A program made the translations under genes and the position numbers. From Pyxidicoccus parkwaysis (lineage in GTDB: Bacteria; Myxococcota; Myxococcia; Myxococcales; Myxococcaceae), in NCBI RefSeq assembly GCF_017301735.1, contig NZ_CP071090.1, positions 11,887,001 through 11,951,000 of the forward strand: DNA of 64,000 nt. Direction: 5' to 3'. Of this stretch, positions 31,478 to 40,160 are shown piece by piece. The notes below the pieces were generated by a model. That model saw nothing but the letters and a program-made list of their open reading frames with translations. It did no database searches and was not told the DNA's origin. Within the stretch, counting starts at the first letter, position 1. The number at the start of each line of letters is the position of its first letter.

Positions 31478-32238
31478 CGGTCCGTACCCTCATCGTGGAT
31501 GACGAGCCGCTGGCCCGTGAGCGGCTGCGGGCCCTGCTGGCCCCGGAGAAGGATTTGCACCCGCTGGCCGAGTGTGGCGATGGACAGGAGGCGCTGTCCG
31601 TCATGGCCCGCGAGCGTCCGGCGCTGGTGTTCCTCGACGTGGAGATGCCGGAGCTGGATGGGTTCAGTGTGCTCTCGGAGCTGGCCGTGGTGCCTCTGCC
31701 GGTGGTGGTCTTCGTCACGGCGTGGCCGCAGCACGCCGTGCGCGCGTTCGATGCCTCCGCGGTGGACTACCTGCTCAAGCCGTTCACGGTGGAACGCTTC
31801 CAGCGCACGTTGACGCGCGTCCGTGAGCGGCTGGCCGCGCCTCCGGTGGACCTGCGGCAGCAGCTCCAACATCTGCTCCAGGAGTTGCGTCCGGCGCCCG
31901 TGGCCCCGGAGCGTCTGGTGGTGAAGACCGGGGCGCAGACGTTGCTGGTGCCGGTGGAGGACATCGACTGGGTGGAGTCCGCCGGCAACTACGTCACCCT
32001 GCACGTGGGCCGCGAGGAACACCTGCTGCGCGAGACGATGGCGGAGCTGGAGGCGCGGCTGGGCTCGCGACGCTTCGCGCGCATCCACCGCTCGGCGCTC
32101 GTCAACGTGGACCGCATCCACTCGCTGTCGCCCACGCTGTCGGGAGACCACCGGCTGGTGCTGCGCGATGGGCAGGAGCTGACGCTGAGCCGGACATACC
32201 GGGCCCGGCTGGAGCAGGTGCTCGGTCATCCGCTGTGA
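31474..32238 (+). CDS. LytTR-family response regulator
   Basis: 254 residues. A receiver domain (about 1-120) has phospho-acceptor D55 in LVFLDVEMPE and the K of YLLKPF. A LytTR DNA-binding domain occupies about 150-250 (QTLLVPVEDIDWVESAGNYV, RRFARIHRSALVNVDRIHSL). LytTR regulators bind paired direct repeats upstream of envelope, quorum-sensing or carbon-starvation genes. Coupled to the LytS-type kinase by a 4-base overlap, so they are partners. A hairpin follows. Confidence 0.92.
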   Translation: MTVRTLIVDDEPLARERLRALLAPEKDLHPLAECGDGQEALSVMARERPALVFLDVEMPELDGFSVLSELAVVPLPVVVFVTAWPQHAVRAFDASAVDYLLKPFTVERFQRTLTRVRERLAAPPVDLRQQLQHLLQELRPAPVAPERLVVKTGAQTLLVPVEDIDWVESAGNYVTLHVGREEHLLRETMAELEARLGSRRFARIHRSALVNVDRIHSLSPTLSGDHRLVLRDGQELTLSRTYRARLEQVLGHPL

Positions 32239-32239
32239 G

Positions 32240-32259
32240 GCGCGCGCTGGGCCGCGCGC
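32240..32259 (+). terminator. GC hairpin after the LytTR regulator
   Basis: GCGCGCG and CGCGCGC pair perfectly around a 6-base loop, starting two bases after the stop codon. Confidence 0.5.
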
Positions 32260-32466
32260 TCGCGGGCGGAGGCTCAGCGCCGCGGTCCTTGGCCGGCGGG
32301 GGCTCGCTGCGGGAGCATGGGAGGGTGGCTGTTCCGCCACGTTCCATCACGCGCTGAAGGCGACTCGTCCCTTCGTTCCGCGCCTCGTCCCAGCGGCGCC
32401 CTTCCCGGCGCGCGACTCCGTAGCTTCCCGGGCTGGGAGGCCGGAGCGCCTCCTCGGGAGGAAGAC

Positions 32467-33618
32467 ATGCGGCGCACCATCTTCGTGGGACTGCTGGGAT
32501 TCATCACCGCCTGCGCGGCGGGACGCTCGGAGCAGGGGAGCGCGAGGCGCGCGGCGGAACCGTCTGCCTTTGCCTCCTCCGCTGTCTCCGTCATGCAGGC
32601 CTATGACCTGGAGAGCCGCTTCCAGGAGGCCGCGGACCTGGGGCGCTTCGCCATCGAGCGGGCCCGGCTGCTGAAGGACGCCGCCGGCGAGGCGCGCCTC
32701 ACCGCCGAGCTGGGACGCGTCCTCTCCCGGCAGCTTCGCCATGACCCGGGGCTGAAGGAGGCCGACGTGCTCGCCGTCCTCCAGCGCGCGCGGCAGCTCG
32801 CCGAGGCGTCGGGAGACCGGGGCGCGCAGGCCGCCGCGCTCGACGCGGAGGGCATGTTCCACTACTGGAACAAGGTGTCCGCCGGGCGCGGCGAGTGGCC
32901 GCCGGTGGTCTCCCTCTTCGAGCAGGCCCACGCCCGGGCCTCGGAAGCGGGGGACGCCCGCGGCACCTCCGAGGCCCTCTTCCATCTCGGCCTCTCCCAC
33001 CAGTTCCAGGGCGATGCCGCCGGGGCCCGTGGCTTCTTCGAGCGCTCGCTGAAGCACGCGCGCGAGTCGGGAGACGCGCTCATGCAGTCGTATGCCCTGC
33101 GGCACCTGGCCGACCTCGCCGAGAAGGAAGGAGACCTGGACACGGCGCTCGCGTACCACCGTGAGAGCCTGCGCCTGCGCGAGCAGGTGGGCTTCCGCAC
33201 CGGGCAGGTGTTCGCGCTGATTGCCGTGGCCCATGTGCTCACCCTGCGCGAGCCCCAGGGCGCCGAGGCGCTCGAAGCCACGCAGCGCGCACTGCGCATG
33301 GCCGAGGAGTCGAAGGACCCGGCCAGCCTGCGCGAGGCCCACGCCGCCCTCGGCCATGTCTACGTGCGCCGTGGGGATGCCGCGTCCGCGCTCTCGCATC
33401 TGGAGCAGGCCATGACCAACGCCGAGGCCCATCAGGACTGGCTCACGGTGGCGGACGTGCAGCTCGGCATTGCGCGGGCATATGCCCTGCGGGGCGAGAA
33501 GGCTCGCGTCGAGGAGTGGCTCCGCCGTGCGTGGGCGCTCGCCAATCAGCGCGGGCTGAGCATCCTCTTCGAGGAAGTGGAGCAGCTCGGACGCGAGCAC
33601 GGCATCGCGCTGCGCTGA
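32467..33618 (+). CDS. TPR-repeat lipoprotein
   Basis: 383 residues from an ATG behind GGGAGGAAG. A short signal with lipobox (GFITAC) puts it on the membrane. The rest is a row of tetratricopeptide-like helical hairpins: LFHLGLSHQFQGDAAGARGF, ALRHLADLAEKEGDLDTALAY, IAVAHVLTLREPQGAEAL, AHAALGHVYVRRGDAASAL and AYALRGEKARVEEWL. TPRs mediate protein contacts. No enzymatic domain. Start upstream at 32317 is rejected because the lipobox fits only the shorter form. Function unknown. Confidence 0.8.
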   Translation: MRRTIFVGLLGFITACAAGRSEQGSARRAAEPSAFASSAVSVMQAYDLESRFQEAADLGRFAIERARLLKDAAGEARLTAELGRVLSRQLRHDPGLKEADVLAVLQRARQLAEASGDRGAQAAALDAEGMFHYWNKVSAGRGEWPPVVSLFEQAHARASEAGDARGTSEALFHLGLSHQFQGDAAGARGFFERSLKHARESGDALMQSYALRHLADLAEKEGDLDTALAYHRESLRLREQVGFRTGQVFALIAVAHVLTLREPQGAEALEATQRALRMAEESKDPASLREAHAALGHVYVRRGDAASALSHLEQAMTNAEAHQDWLTVADVQLGIARAYALRGEKARVEEWLRRAWALANQRGLSILFEEVEQLGREHGIALR

Positions 33619-33743
33619 GCGGCGTCGCGCATGTCATTCGTCCGCTGTCGTTCATCTGCGTGGAGGGCATTGCACTTCGCGTGAGGGAATGGGCGTACCC
33701 TGCTCATGCATCGCCCGCTGTCCTCACTTCAGGAGCTGATTGC

Positions 33744-34136
33744 ATGGCCTTTGAGACCTCTGTGAATGCGCAGATTACCGACGCCCTCGCGTCGACTCCC
33801 TCGACTGGCGCCGCCACGACGGGCGGCGCCGCGACCACCCGGCGCCGCACCTCGCGCCGCAAGACTTCCACTCGCGCTGGCGGTGCCCGGAAGGGTGCGC
33901 GCAAGACTTCCGCGAAGCGTGCTTCCACGCGCGGGAAGACGACCGCTCGCGCCAAGAAGGGCGCCCGCAAGACGGGGGCTCGCAAGGCCACCCGGGGCGC
34001 ACGCAAGACCACCACGCGGAAGACCAGCGCCGCCGGCAGGACTGCACGGAAGACCACCGCTCGTGGTGGCGCGAAGCGGGGCACTGCTCGCGGTGGTGCT
34101 CGCCGCACGTCGTCGCGCCGCACCTCGCGCCGCTAG
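33744..34136 (+). CDS. Histone H1-like basic DNA-binding protein
   Basis: 130 residues. The first 30 are ordinary (MAFETSVNAQITDALASTPS); the remainder is almost wholly Arg, Lys, Thr, Ala, Gly and Ser in repeats such as TSRRKTST, GARKGARKT, TTRKTSAAG and RRTSSRRTSRR. This composition is that of H1-like tails of bacterial nucleoid proteins (Hc2, AlgP, HMGA-like domains), which bind DNA without sequence specificity. A ribosome site (AGGAG) precedes the ATG. Low-complexity composition could favour false calls, but the opposite-strand frames are Val/Phe/Arg-rich shadows, so this strand is right. Confidence 0.82.
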   Translation: MAFETSVNAQITDALASTPSTGAATTGGAATTRRRTSRRKTSTRAGGARKGARKTSAKRASTRGKTTARAKKGARKTGARKATRGARKTTTRKTSAAGRTARKTTARGGAKRGTARGGARRTSSRRTSRR

Positions 34137-34454
34137 CGCGGTCGGATTCACGCTTCGGCCTCGCTCACCATGGCTGCCATTGAGGCGCCTGGGACGGGTG
34201 CGTGCTTCGTCACTTCCGGTCCCTCGCATGGCCAGACGGAGCGCATGCGTGCGCACCGGCGTCGTACCCATGTCGCGGGCAGCAGCGCCACAGCGGCTTG
34301 ATTCCCGTCTCCAATGTAGAGGGCCACGGGTCGCGGACTTTCGCCGCGCCGTGGCCCTCGAACACCTGGCTTCTGCCTGCTGCTCGTGGTTCCGCGTCAG
34401 GCTGCCGCACGACACGGGCAGGCTCGTGCTCTGGTGAGTCGAGCTGTGGCCGCG
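34137..34454. other. Gap between convergent genes
   Basis: 318 bases. The only structure I see is the strong hairpin at 34319-34359; open frames across it are short and have no family resemblance. Confidence 0.6.
34319..34359. terminator. Strong bidirectional terminator hairpin
   Basis: An 11-pair stem (GAGGGCCACGG with CCGTGGCCCTC) continues past a 2-base bulge into a 5-pair CGCGG/CCGCG stem with a 7-base loop. Placed between the histone-like gene and the convergent lipoprotein gene. Confidence 0.7.
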
Positions 34455-36023
34455 TCAGCGCTTCACTCGGAGGAGGAAGACGTCCCCGCGCTCGGCGGCG
34501 CGGCGGCCGTAGCCGAAGTCGCTGTCGCGGTCCGTGTGGCCGAAGAGGAGGACGTCACCTCCGGGCAGTATCGCCACGGAGGGCATGGCCTCCAGTCCTA
34601 CCAATTCGCCGCGAGGCTGGGGCGGGTCCGAGAGGAAGAGGCGCGTGGCCACCGACGCGCCGGAGGCGTCGTAGCGCAACTCCACCGGCTGCGAGGAGCC
34701 CATGCCGTCCGAGCCGGCGGTGCCGTCCTCGATGCGGTTGTAGGTGAAGCCGCCCACCACCACCTCGCCCGTGGACGTGTCCACCGCGAGCGCGCCCACC
34801 TGGAGCCCATCACCGAGGTCGCGGCTCCAGTGCTCCTCGCCTCCCTGCCGCGTGGAGAGGAGGAAGGGGCTGTAGCGGTACGGGTGTCCCTGGAGCTTCT
34901 TCCCCGCCCACTCCACGGTGCCGAGGAAGGGGCCGGTGGCCACCACCTCGCCCCGGCCGTCCAGTCCCACCGAGGCCACGCTGCCCTGCGCGTGCCGCAG
35001 CGCCTTGGCCCACGTCAGCGCGCCACCCGTGTAGAGCGCAAGGAAGGGGCTGCCGTCGCGCGTGGACTCCACGGGCTGGCCGCCGAAGCGCACCGTGCCC
35101 ACGTAGCGGCCGCCCACCGCCATCCGCCCGCGCTCATCGACCGCGAGTGTGCGGAGCTCGACGGAGTCCGCTTGCCCCTCGGGCCGGCCGATGGCGAGGG
35201 CCTGCTCCGCCTTGCCGTCCGTCGAGTACGTCACCACCACGGCGCCGGAGCCACGCGTGCCGCCGCCGAAGTCCGTGGCGCCGGGCGCGTTGAAGGCCAC
35301 CAGCGCCTGGCCCTGCGCATCCACCGCGAGGTCCGCCACGGTGGGGCGCGTGCCGCCGGGCGTGCTCGCCCAGACGAGGTTGCCGCTCGAGTCCAGCCGG
35401 GCCACGAAGGCGGTGTCGCCCAATTCGCGCGACTCGAAGTCCAGCACTCCGTCGACGTTGCCAGCGAGATAGATGCCGCCCGCCGGGTCCACGGCGACGT
35501 GGGCCCGTACGTCGGCGCGCAACTCGGCGGGCGTCTCGGCGACGCGCACCTCGAAGGTGCGCTGCCAGCGCGTCTCGCCGTCCGCCGAGCGCCGGGTGAG
35601 GACGAGCGACACCTTGTTGTCCGTCGGGCTGCGGGAGTCCAGGTCGTCGATGCCCTGCACGGACGCGGTGACGATGTCGCCGCTCGCGTCCACCGCCGCG
35701 TCCAGCGCCAGGTCGTCCTGCGGTGTGCCCTCAGTCGCGAGCCAGAGCGTGGCGCCCGGCCCCGGCGGTGGCTTCGGAGTCGGGTCCTGGCTGTGGTCTG
35801 GAGGGTCCTCCTGCTGAGGCTGTTCATTCGATGGAGGCGGGACGCTGTGGTCATCGGGAGGCGGCTCGGATGTCTCGGAGCAGCCTCCTTCCACGGTGTC
35901 GGTGCAGCCTCCGGTGTCGGGCGGCTCCTGCACCTCGCCGCTGCCGCAGCCCGTCACCATCCCCACCCAACCCAGCACCGTCATCCCGATGACGGTCCGG
36001 GCCCAACGCCACCCCAGACGCAT
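34455..36023 (-). CDS. Secreted lipoprotein with beta-propeller-like repeats
   Basis: 522 residues. The start at 36023 gives a signal peptide (MRLGWRWARTVIGMTVLGW) ending in lipobox GMVTGC, behind a GGAGGGGG site. A long Pro/Glu/Asp linker (about 30-85) precedes repeats of about 45-50 residues of the SBBP/propeller kind: ALDAAVDASGDIVTAS, VAVDPAGGIYLAGNVDG, LAVDAQGQALVAFNAPG, LAVDERGRMAVGGRYVG, VGLDGRGEVVATGPFLG and LAVDTSTGEVVVGGF. It is probably exposed on the outer membrane. Such proteins are numerous in myxobacteria; the role is unknown. The upstream extension to 36200 is rejected. Confidence 0.8.
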   Translation of the reverse strand: MRLGWRWARTVIGMTVLGWVGMVTGCGSGEVQEPPDTGGCTDTVEGGCSETSEPPPDDHSVPPPSNEQPQQEDPPDHSQDPTPKPPPGPGATLWLATEGTPQDDLALDAAVDASGDIVTASVQGIDDLDSRSPTDNKVSLVLTRRSADGETRWQRTFEVRVAETPAELRADVRAHVAVDPAGGIYLAGNVDGVLDFESRELGDTAFVARLDSSGNLVWASTPGGTRPTVADLAVDAQGQALVAFNAPGATDFGGGTRGSGAVVVTYSTDGKAEQALAIGRPEGQADSVELRTLAVDERGRMAVGGRYVGTVRFGGQPVESTRDGSPFLALYTGGALTWAKALRHAQGSVASVGLDGRGEVVATGPFLGTVEWAGKKLQGHPYRYSPFLLSTRQGGEEHWSRDLGDGLQVGALAVDTSTGEVVVGGFTYNRIEDGTAGSDGMGSSQPVELRYDASGASVATRLFLSDPPQPRGELVGLEAMPSVAILPGGDVLLFGHTDRDSDFGYGRRAAERGDVFLLRVKR

Positions 36024-36229
36024 GCTGAAAACCCCCTCCACCGACGATGAGGGTCCGCATGCCACACGGTGCCAGCAACAGGGTGCGCGACGTCTGCCCG
36101 CCTGCCCGCTTCGGTGCGCAAAGCCTCCGGATGCGAGTGGAACGAACGTTCCTTCCACCACTCCCCGCCGCGCCACACGCAGGGCCCGCGCGCTACCCAC
36201 TCACGGACCGTGGATGGCCCGGTTCCGCC

Positions 36230-39200
36230 TCAATGCCGCGTGGGAGGCGGCTCGTCCTCCGCCGGGGCCGGAGGGGCGAGCTTCTGCGAGAGCAGGGCGA
36301 GCAGCTCCTTCGTGGTGAGCCGGCCCGCCTGGTCCTTCCCTTCCAGCACGCCGGCCACCAGCGCGCGCTTGTGCTCGTGCAGCGCGAGCATCTGCTCCTC
36401 CAGCGTCCCGCGCGCCACCAGCCGGTACACGGTGACGGGGCGCTCCTGGCCGATGCGGTGGGCGCGGTCGGACGCCTGGTCCTCCACGGCCGGGTTCCAC
36501 CACGGGTCCAGGTGGATGACGCTGGTGGCGGCGGTGAGGTTGAGGCCGAAGCCGCCGGCCTTCAGTGAGATGAGGAACAGTGGCGCGTCCCCCTCCTGGA
36601 AGGCCCGCACCCGCTCCGCCCGCGCGCCTTGCGGCGTCTGGCCGTCGAGGTACTCGTAGCGGATGCCCTGCGCGTCCAGCACGTCGCGCACCAGCGACAG
36701 GTGCGAGGTGAACTGACTGAAGACGAGCGTGCGCTGCCCTTCCGCGCGCAGCTCGTGCACCAGCTCCATGAAGCGCTCCAGCTTGGAGGACTCCAGCCGG
36801 GAGGACGGGTCATAGAGGCGCGGGTGCGAGGCCAGCAGCCGCAGCCGGGTGAGCGCGGCCAGCACCTCGATGCGGCGCTCCTGCTCGCGCAGCTTCGCCT
36901 TGTTCGTCTCCAGGTCCGACAGCGCCGCGAGCCGCGCGTCCTCGTAGAGCTGCCACTCCGCCGAGGAGAGCACCACCGGCACCCGCACGTCCGTGCGCGG
37001 CGGGAGCTGCGTCTCCACCTGCGCCTTGGTGCGCCGCAGGAGGAAGGGTTGCAGCACGCGGGCCAGCGCGGGCGCGGCGGTGGGGTCGATGCCCTTTTCA
37101 ATTGGCGCGGCGAAGCGCTCGCGGAAGGCCTCCCAGCTCCCGAGCAGCTCGGGGAAGACGACGGCGAAGAGGGCCCACAGCTCGCCGAGGTGGTTCTCCA
37201 GCGGCGTGCCGGAGAGGGCGAAGCGGAAGTCCGCCTGGAGCGCCCGCGCGGCGCGGAAGCGGTGCGTGGTGGCGTTCTTCAGCGTCTGCGCCTCGTCGAA
37301 GACGGCGGTGGCGAAGCGCAGCGCGGACAGCCGCTCGATGTCGCGCGTGAGCAGGCCGTAGCTGAGCACGAGCACGTCCTTCGGCCCCAGCCGCTCCAGC
37401 GTGCCGCCCCGGTCCTCCGCGTCCGCGTACAGGTGCATGCGCAGCGAGGGGGCGAAGCGCTTCGCCTCGTCCATCCAGTTGAAGGCCACCGAGGTGGGCG
37501 CCAGCACCAGCGCGGGCCCGAGCTTGCTGCGCTCCAGCAGCACGGCCAGCGCCTGCACCGTCTTGCCCAGGCCCATGTCGTCCGCGAGCACGCCGCCCGC
37601 GTTCCACGAGGCCAGCCGCGTGAGCCAGCGGAAGCCCTCGAGCTGGTAGTCGCGCAGCTCCGTCTTCAGCGTCGACGGCACGCGGGGGCGCAGCTCCTTC
37701 GCGGCGAAGATGCGCTCCACGAGCTTCTGCCACGCGATGTCCGACTCCACCTTCGCGCCCGCGCTGCCCAGCGCACTGAGCGCCTCCGCGGCGGACGGGC
37801 CCACTTCCAATCCGTGGCGCGAGAGGTACGCATGGTCCGACAAGCGCTCCAGGTGCTGGCGCAGGGCGTCCTCGATTTCCACGTAGGACTGCGCGGTGAC
37901 GTGGACGAAGCGCTCCTTGCGGCGGGCCGCGTCCAGCAGCCGCGCCAGTTCCACGCGCTCGCCCGCCACGTGCAGCTCGCCGAGCACGCCGAACCAGTGG
38001 CGCTTGCGCTCGACCGTCACCTTGAGCGCGCCGGGGCCGCCTCCGGAGACGAGCCGCATGGGGGCGCCGTTCCACTCCAGCTCGGGCCTGGGCTCCAGGT
38101 TCGCGCAGACCTTGAGCAGCGTGAGCGCGTACTGGGGGCTGGTGAAGACGAAGGTATAGGGGAAGAGCTCGTCCGGCCTCGCCGTGTCGAGCGGGAGCCG
38201 GAGGAGGAGTGCCTCGGCGGCCTCGCGCTCCTGGACGAAGTCGCGCACGGCGTGGAAGGGCGTGGTGCCGCGCCGGATGTGCACGTCGCGCGAGCCCTCG
38301 CCCGGGACGAAGGCCGGGCTGTCCGGCAGCGGGCGCGTGCGGACCTCCAGGCGCACGTTGCCTCCGTGCAGCACCTCGAGCCGGAGCACCGGGCGGCTCT
38401 GCGTGGGCAGGGCCTCGCCCATGACGCTGCGGGGCATGGCCACGGGCAGGCGCTGGGAGAACTTCGACAGGCGCTCCAGCAGCGCGCCGTGGCTCTCCGG
38501 AGGGAAGGCGTTGCCGTGGCGATGGAGCACGCCGAGCACGGCGCGCGCCTCCGCGCTGACGTCGAGCACGGTGAGCCGGCGTGAGCCCTCGTCCCAGAGG
38601 AAGAGGGCCTCCTCGGGCTTCGACTTGCGCACGCGCTCCATCAGCGTGGGAGGGAGCGAGGCGCCGTCGATGCCGGCGGCGATGATGACGGTGCCGTCCC
38701 GGTCCTCGGCGACGAGGCCCACCTTCGCGCGCTCGACCTTCACGAGCTGGTCGGTGTCCTCCAGGAAGATGCGCGGGTGGTTGGCCAGCTCGAAGAGCAG
38801 CTCGCGCGAGGCGGGGGACGCGGTCTCCGGCAGCAGCGCGGCGAGGCGCGCGTCGGTGGGCGTGAGCAGCGAGCCGTACTCCTGGAGGAGCCGCTTGCGC
38901 GTCAGCCGCGAGCCCGTGCTGAGCTGGCCCTTCTTGTTGCGGCGGTGGAGGTACGGCGCGAGCTCGACGCCATAGCTGGGGATGACCTCCAGGCGCCACG
39001 ACAGCTCCGCGCCCGAGGCGCCGCTGGGGCTCTCCTCGACGGCGCGCTCCAGGGCCCGCAGCGTGCGCTCCCACGCGGGGCGGACCAACTCCTCGAGGAC
39101 GTCGCCGAACTCGTCCGTCCACGGCTGGCGCAGCCAGACGAGCGCGCTGTCGATGGCGGCGAGGACGTGGACGCACGCCGCCGCGCCGCAGGTGCAGTCC

Positions 39201-39805
39201 GCCTTCACCTCCGTGGGAGAGAAGGTGAGGCGCGCCTCGGGGAGGATGAAGCCGGCCACCGCGCCGAGCGGTAGCTCCGAGCAGCGCGTCTCCTTCTGCT
39301 TGAAGCCGGGCAGCACCGTGTCGAGCTGGAGTGTCTCCGCGGACAGCCAGCGCGTCGGGCGGGGCGCGACGGAGCCGGGAAGGCGGGCGCGCAGCTCGGT
39401 GAGGAGGCGGTGGGTGGGGTGCGTGCGGGCATCCTCGGGAGCGCGCAGGCGCTCGGGGACGGAGGCGCGGGCGTCCTCGGCGGCGGCGCGCTCGTCCTCC
39501 AGGAAGCGGCAGGCGAGGCGGGGGAGGAGGTCCCGCATCTTCGGGGACGGCTGGACCTCGGAGGTCCACCGCGCCACGGACTCGGCGCTGGCCAGCTCCA
39601 CGAGCCGGCGTCCCGCGATGGCCATGCGGAACTGTGGGACGAGCGGGGCCTCGACTCGCGGGCCGAGCATGACGAGGCTCAGGCGCGTGACGTGTTCGAT
39701 ACCTTGGGCCCGCAGCCACGCGTGCAGCGCGCCGTCCGTGGCGAAGGGAGGGCCGCCGGCCTCCTGCGAAGAGGGGGGCTGGGAATGCGCGGGCTCGGCG
39801 GGCAT
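36230..39805 (-). CDS. SWIM zinc-finger SNF2-family helicase/ATPase
   Basis: 1191 residues. A SWIM-type zinc site (C204, C206, C211, H213 in CTCGAAACVH) is followed by a middle domain, then the SNF2 motor: motif I DDMGLGKT with K748, motif II FDEAQTLKN, SGTPLENHLGELWALF, motif V GFGLNLTAATSVIHLD and motif VI DRAHRIGQERPVTVYR. This is the HepA/RapA-like DEAD-SNF2 group that moves along duplex DNA or displaces proteins, often recycling RNA polymerase; the exact substrate is not shown. Cytoplasmic or nucleoid. Monocistronic by position: 206 bases separate it from the next same-strand gene. Confidence 0.92.
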   Translation of the reverse strand: MPAEPAHSQPPSSQEAGGPPFATDGALHAWLRAQGIEHVTRLSLVMLGPRVEAPLVPQFRMAIAGRRLVELASAESVARWTSEVQPSPKMRDLLPRLACRFLEDERAAAEDARASVPERLRAPEDARTHPTHRLLTELRARLPGSVAPRPTRWLSAETLQLDTVLPGFKQKETRCSELPLGAVAGFILPEARLTFSPTEVKADCTCGAAACVHVLAAIDSALVWLRQPWTDEFGDVLEELVRPAWERTLRALERAVEESPSGASGAELSWRLEVIPSYGVELAPYLHRRNKKGQLSTGSRLTRKRLLQEYGSLLTPTDARLAALLPETASPASRELLFELANHPRIFLEDTDQLVKVERAKVGLVAEDRDGTVIIAAGIDGASLPPTLMERVRKSKPEEALFLWDEGSRRLTVLDVSAEARAVLGVLHRHGNAFPPESHGALLERLSKFSQRLPVAMPRSVMGEALPTQSRPVLRLEVLHGGNVRLEVRTRPLPDSPAFVPGEGSRDVHIRRGTTPFHAVRDFVQEREAAEALLLRLPLDTARPDELFPYTFVFTSPQYALTLLKVCANLEPRPELEWNGAPMRLVSGGGPGALKVTVERKRHWFGVLGELHVAGERVELARLLDAARRKERFVHVTAQSYVEIEDALRQHLERLSDHAYLSRHGLEVGPSAAEALSALGSAGAKVESDIAWQKLVERIFAAKELRPRVPSTLKTELRDYQLEGFRWLTRLASWNAGGVLADDMGLGKTVQALAVLLERSKLGPALVLAPTSVAFNWMDEAKRFAPSLRMHLYADAEDRGGTLERLGPKDVLVLSYGLLTRDIERLSALRFATAVFDEAQTLKNATTHRFRAARALQADFRFALSGTPLENHLGELWALFAVVFPELLGSWEAFRERFAAPIEKGIDPTAAPALARVLQPFLLRRTKAQVETQLPPRTDVRVPVVLSSAEWQLYEDARLAALSDLETNKAKLREQERRIEVLAALTRLRLLASHPRLYDPSSRLESSKLERFMELVHELRAEGQRTLVFSQFTSHLSLVRDVLDAQGIRYEYLDGQTPQGARAERVRAFQEGDAPLFLISLKAGGFGLNLTAATSVIHLDPWWNPAVEDQASDRAHRIGQERPVTVYRLVARGTLEEQMLALHEHKRALVAGVLEGKDQAGRLTTKELLALLSQKLAPPAPAEDEPPPTRH

Positions 39806-40160
39806 GGGAGGTTGCTTCTTTTAGGAAGAACGGAGGAAAGGCAAGGGGTTACGAGGCCTCGTGGGGGCGGGCGGGCAGGCGCTCGCGACCCATATCCCAC
39901 CCGCGCCGGAAGTGGACGGCGCGGGACGTGGGCCGGTGCATCCGCGCGAGCGCGGACCTCGCGTCCGGGTGAATCATCCGCGCAATGACTTGCACCCGGT
40001 TCGAATGTCACAACAAGGTCACGCATGTGAATATGTGATTGTCACGAAGCCGTGAATGTCACGAGCGTGTAAACACATAAGCCATGGACTGGCCCTGACG
40101 CGCCACGGCTCTGTAAAAAGCAGCCAAATCCAGGTCTGCGATTTTTACGGAGAGGTAACA
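39806..40160. other. Regulatory gap upstream of the Ser/Thr kinase operon
   Basis: 355 bases between divergent genes. The half nearest the kinase (about 39985-40155) is clearly richer in A+T than its surroundings and carries the GTGA/TCAC dyad cluster; the rest has no gene-like content. Confidence 0.6.
40004..40076. promoter_or_regulatory. Cluster of GTGA/TCAC dyads (putative operator array)
   Basis: Four GTCAC-type sites (AATGTCACA at 40004, AAGGTCACG at 40015, ATTGTCACG at 40038, AATGTCACG at 40055). Two lie within short dyads, GTGA-TTG-TCAC (40035-40045) and CGTGA-ATG-TCACG (40051-40063), and GTGT-AA-ACAC follows at 40067-40076. TGTGA/TCACA half-sites are typical of CRP/FNR regulators, though the spacing here is shorter than canonical. 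Likely controls the operon that starts at 40161. Confidence 0.4.
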
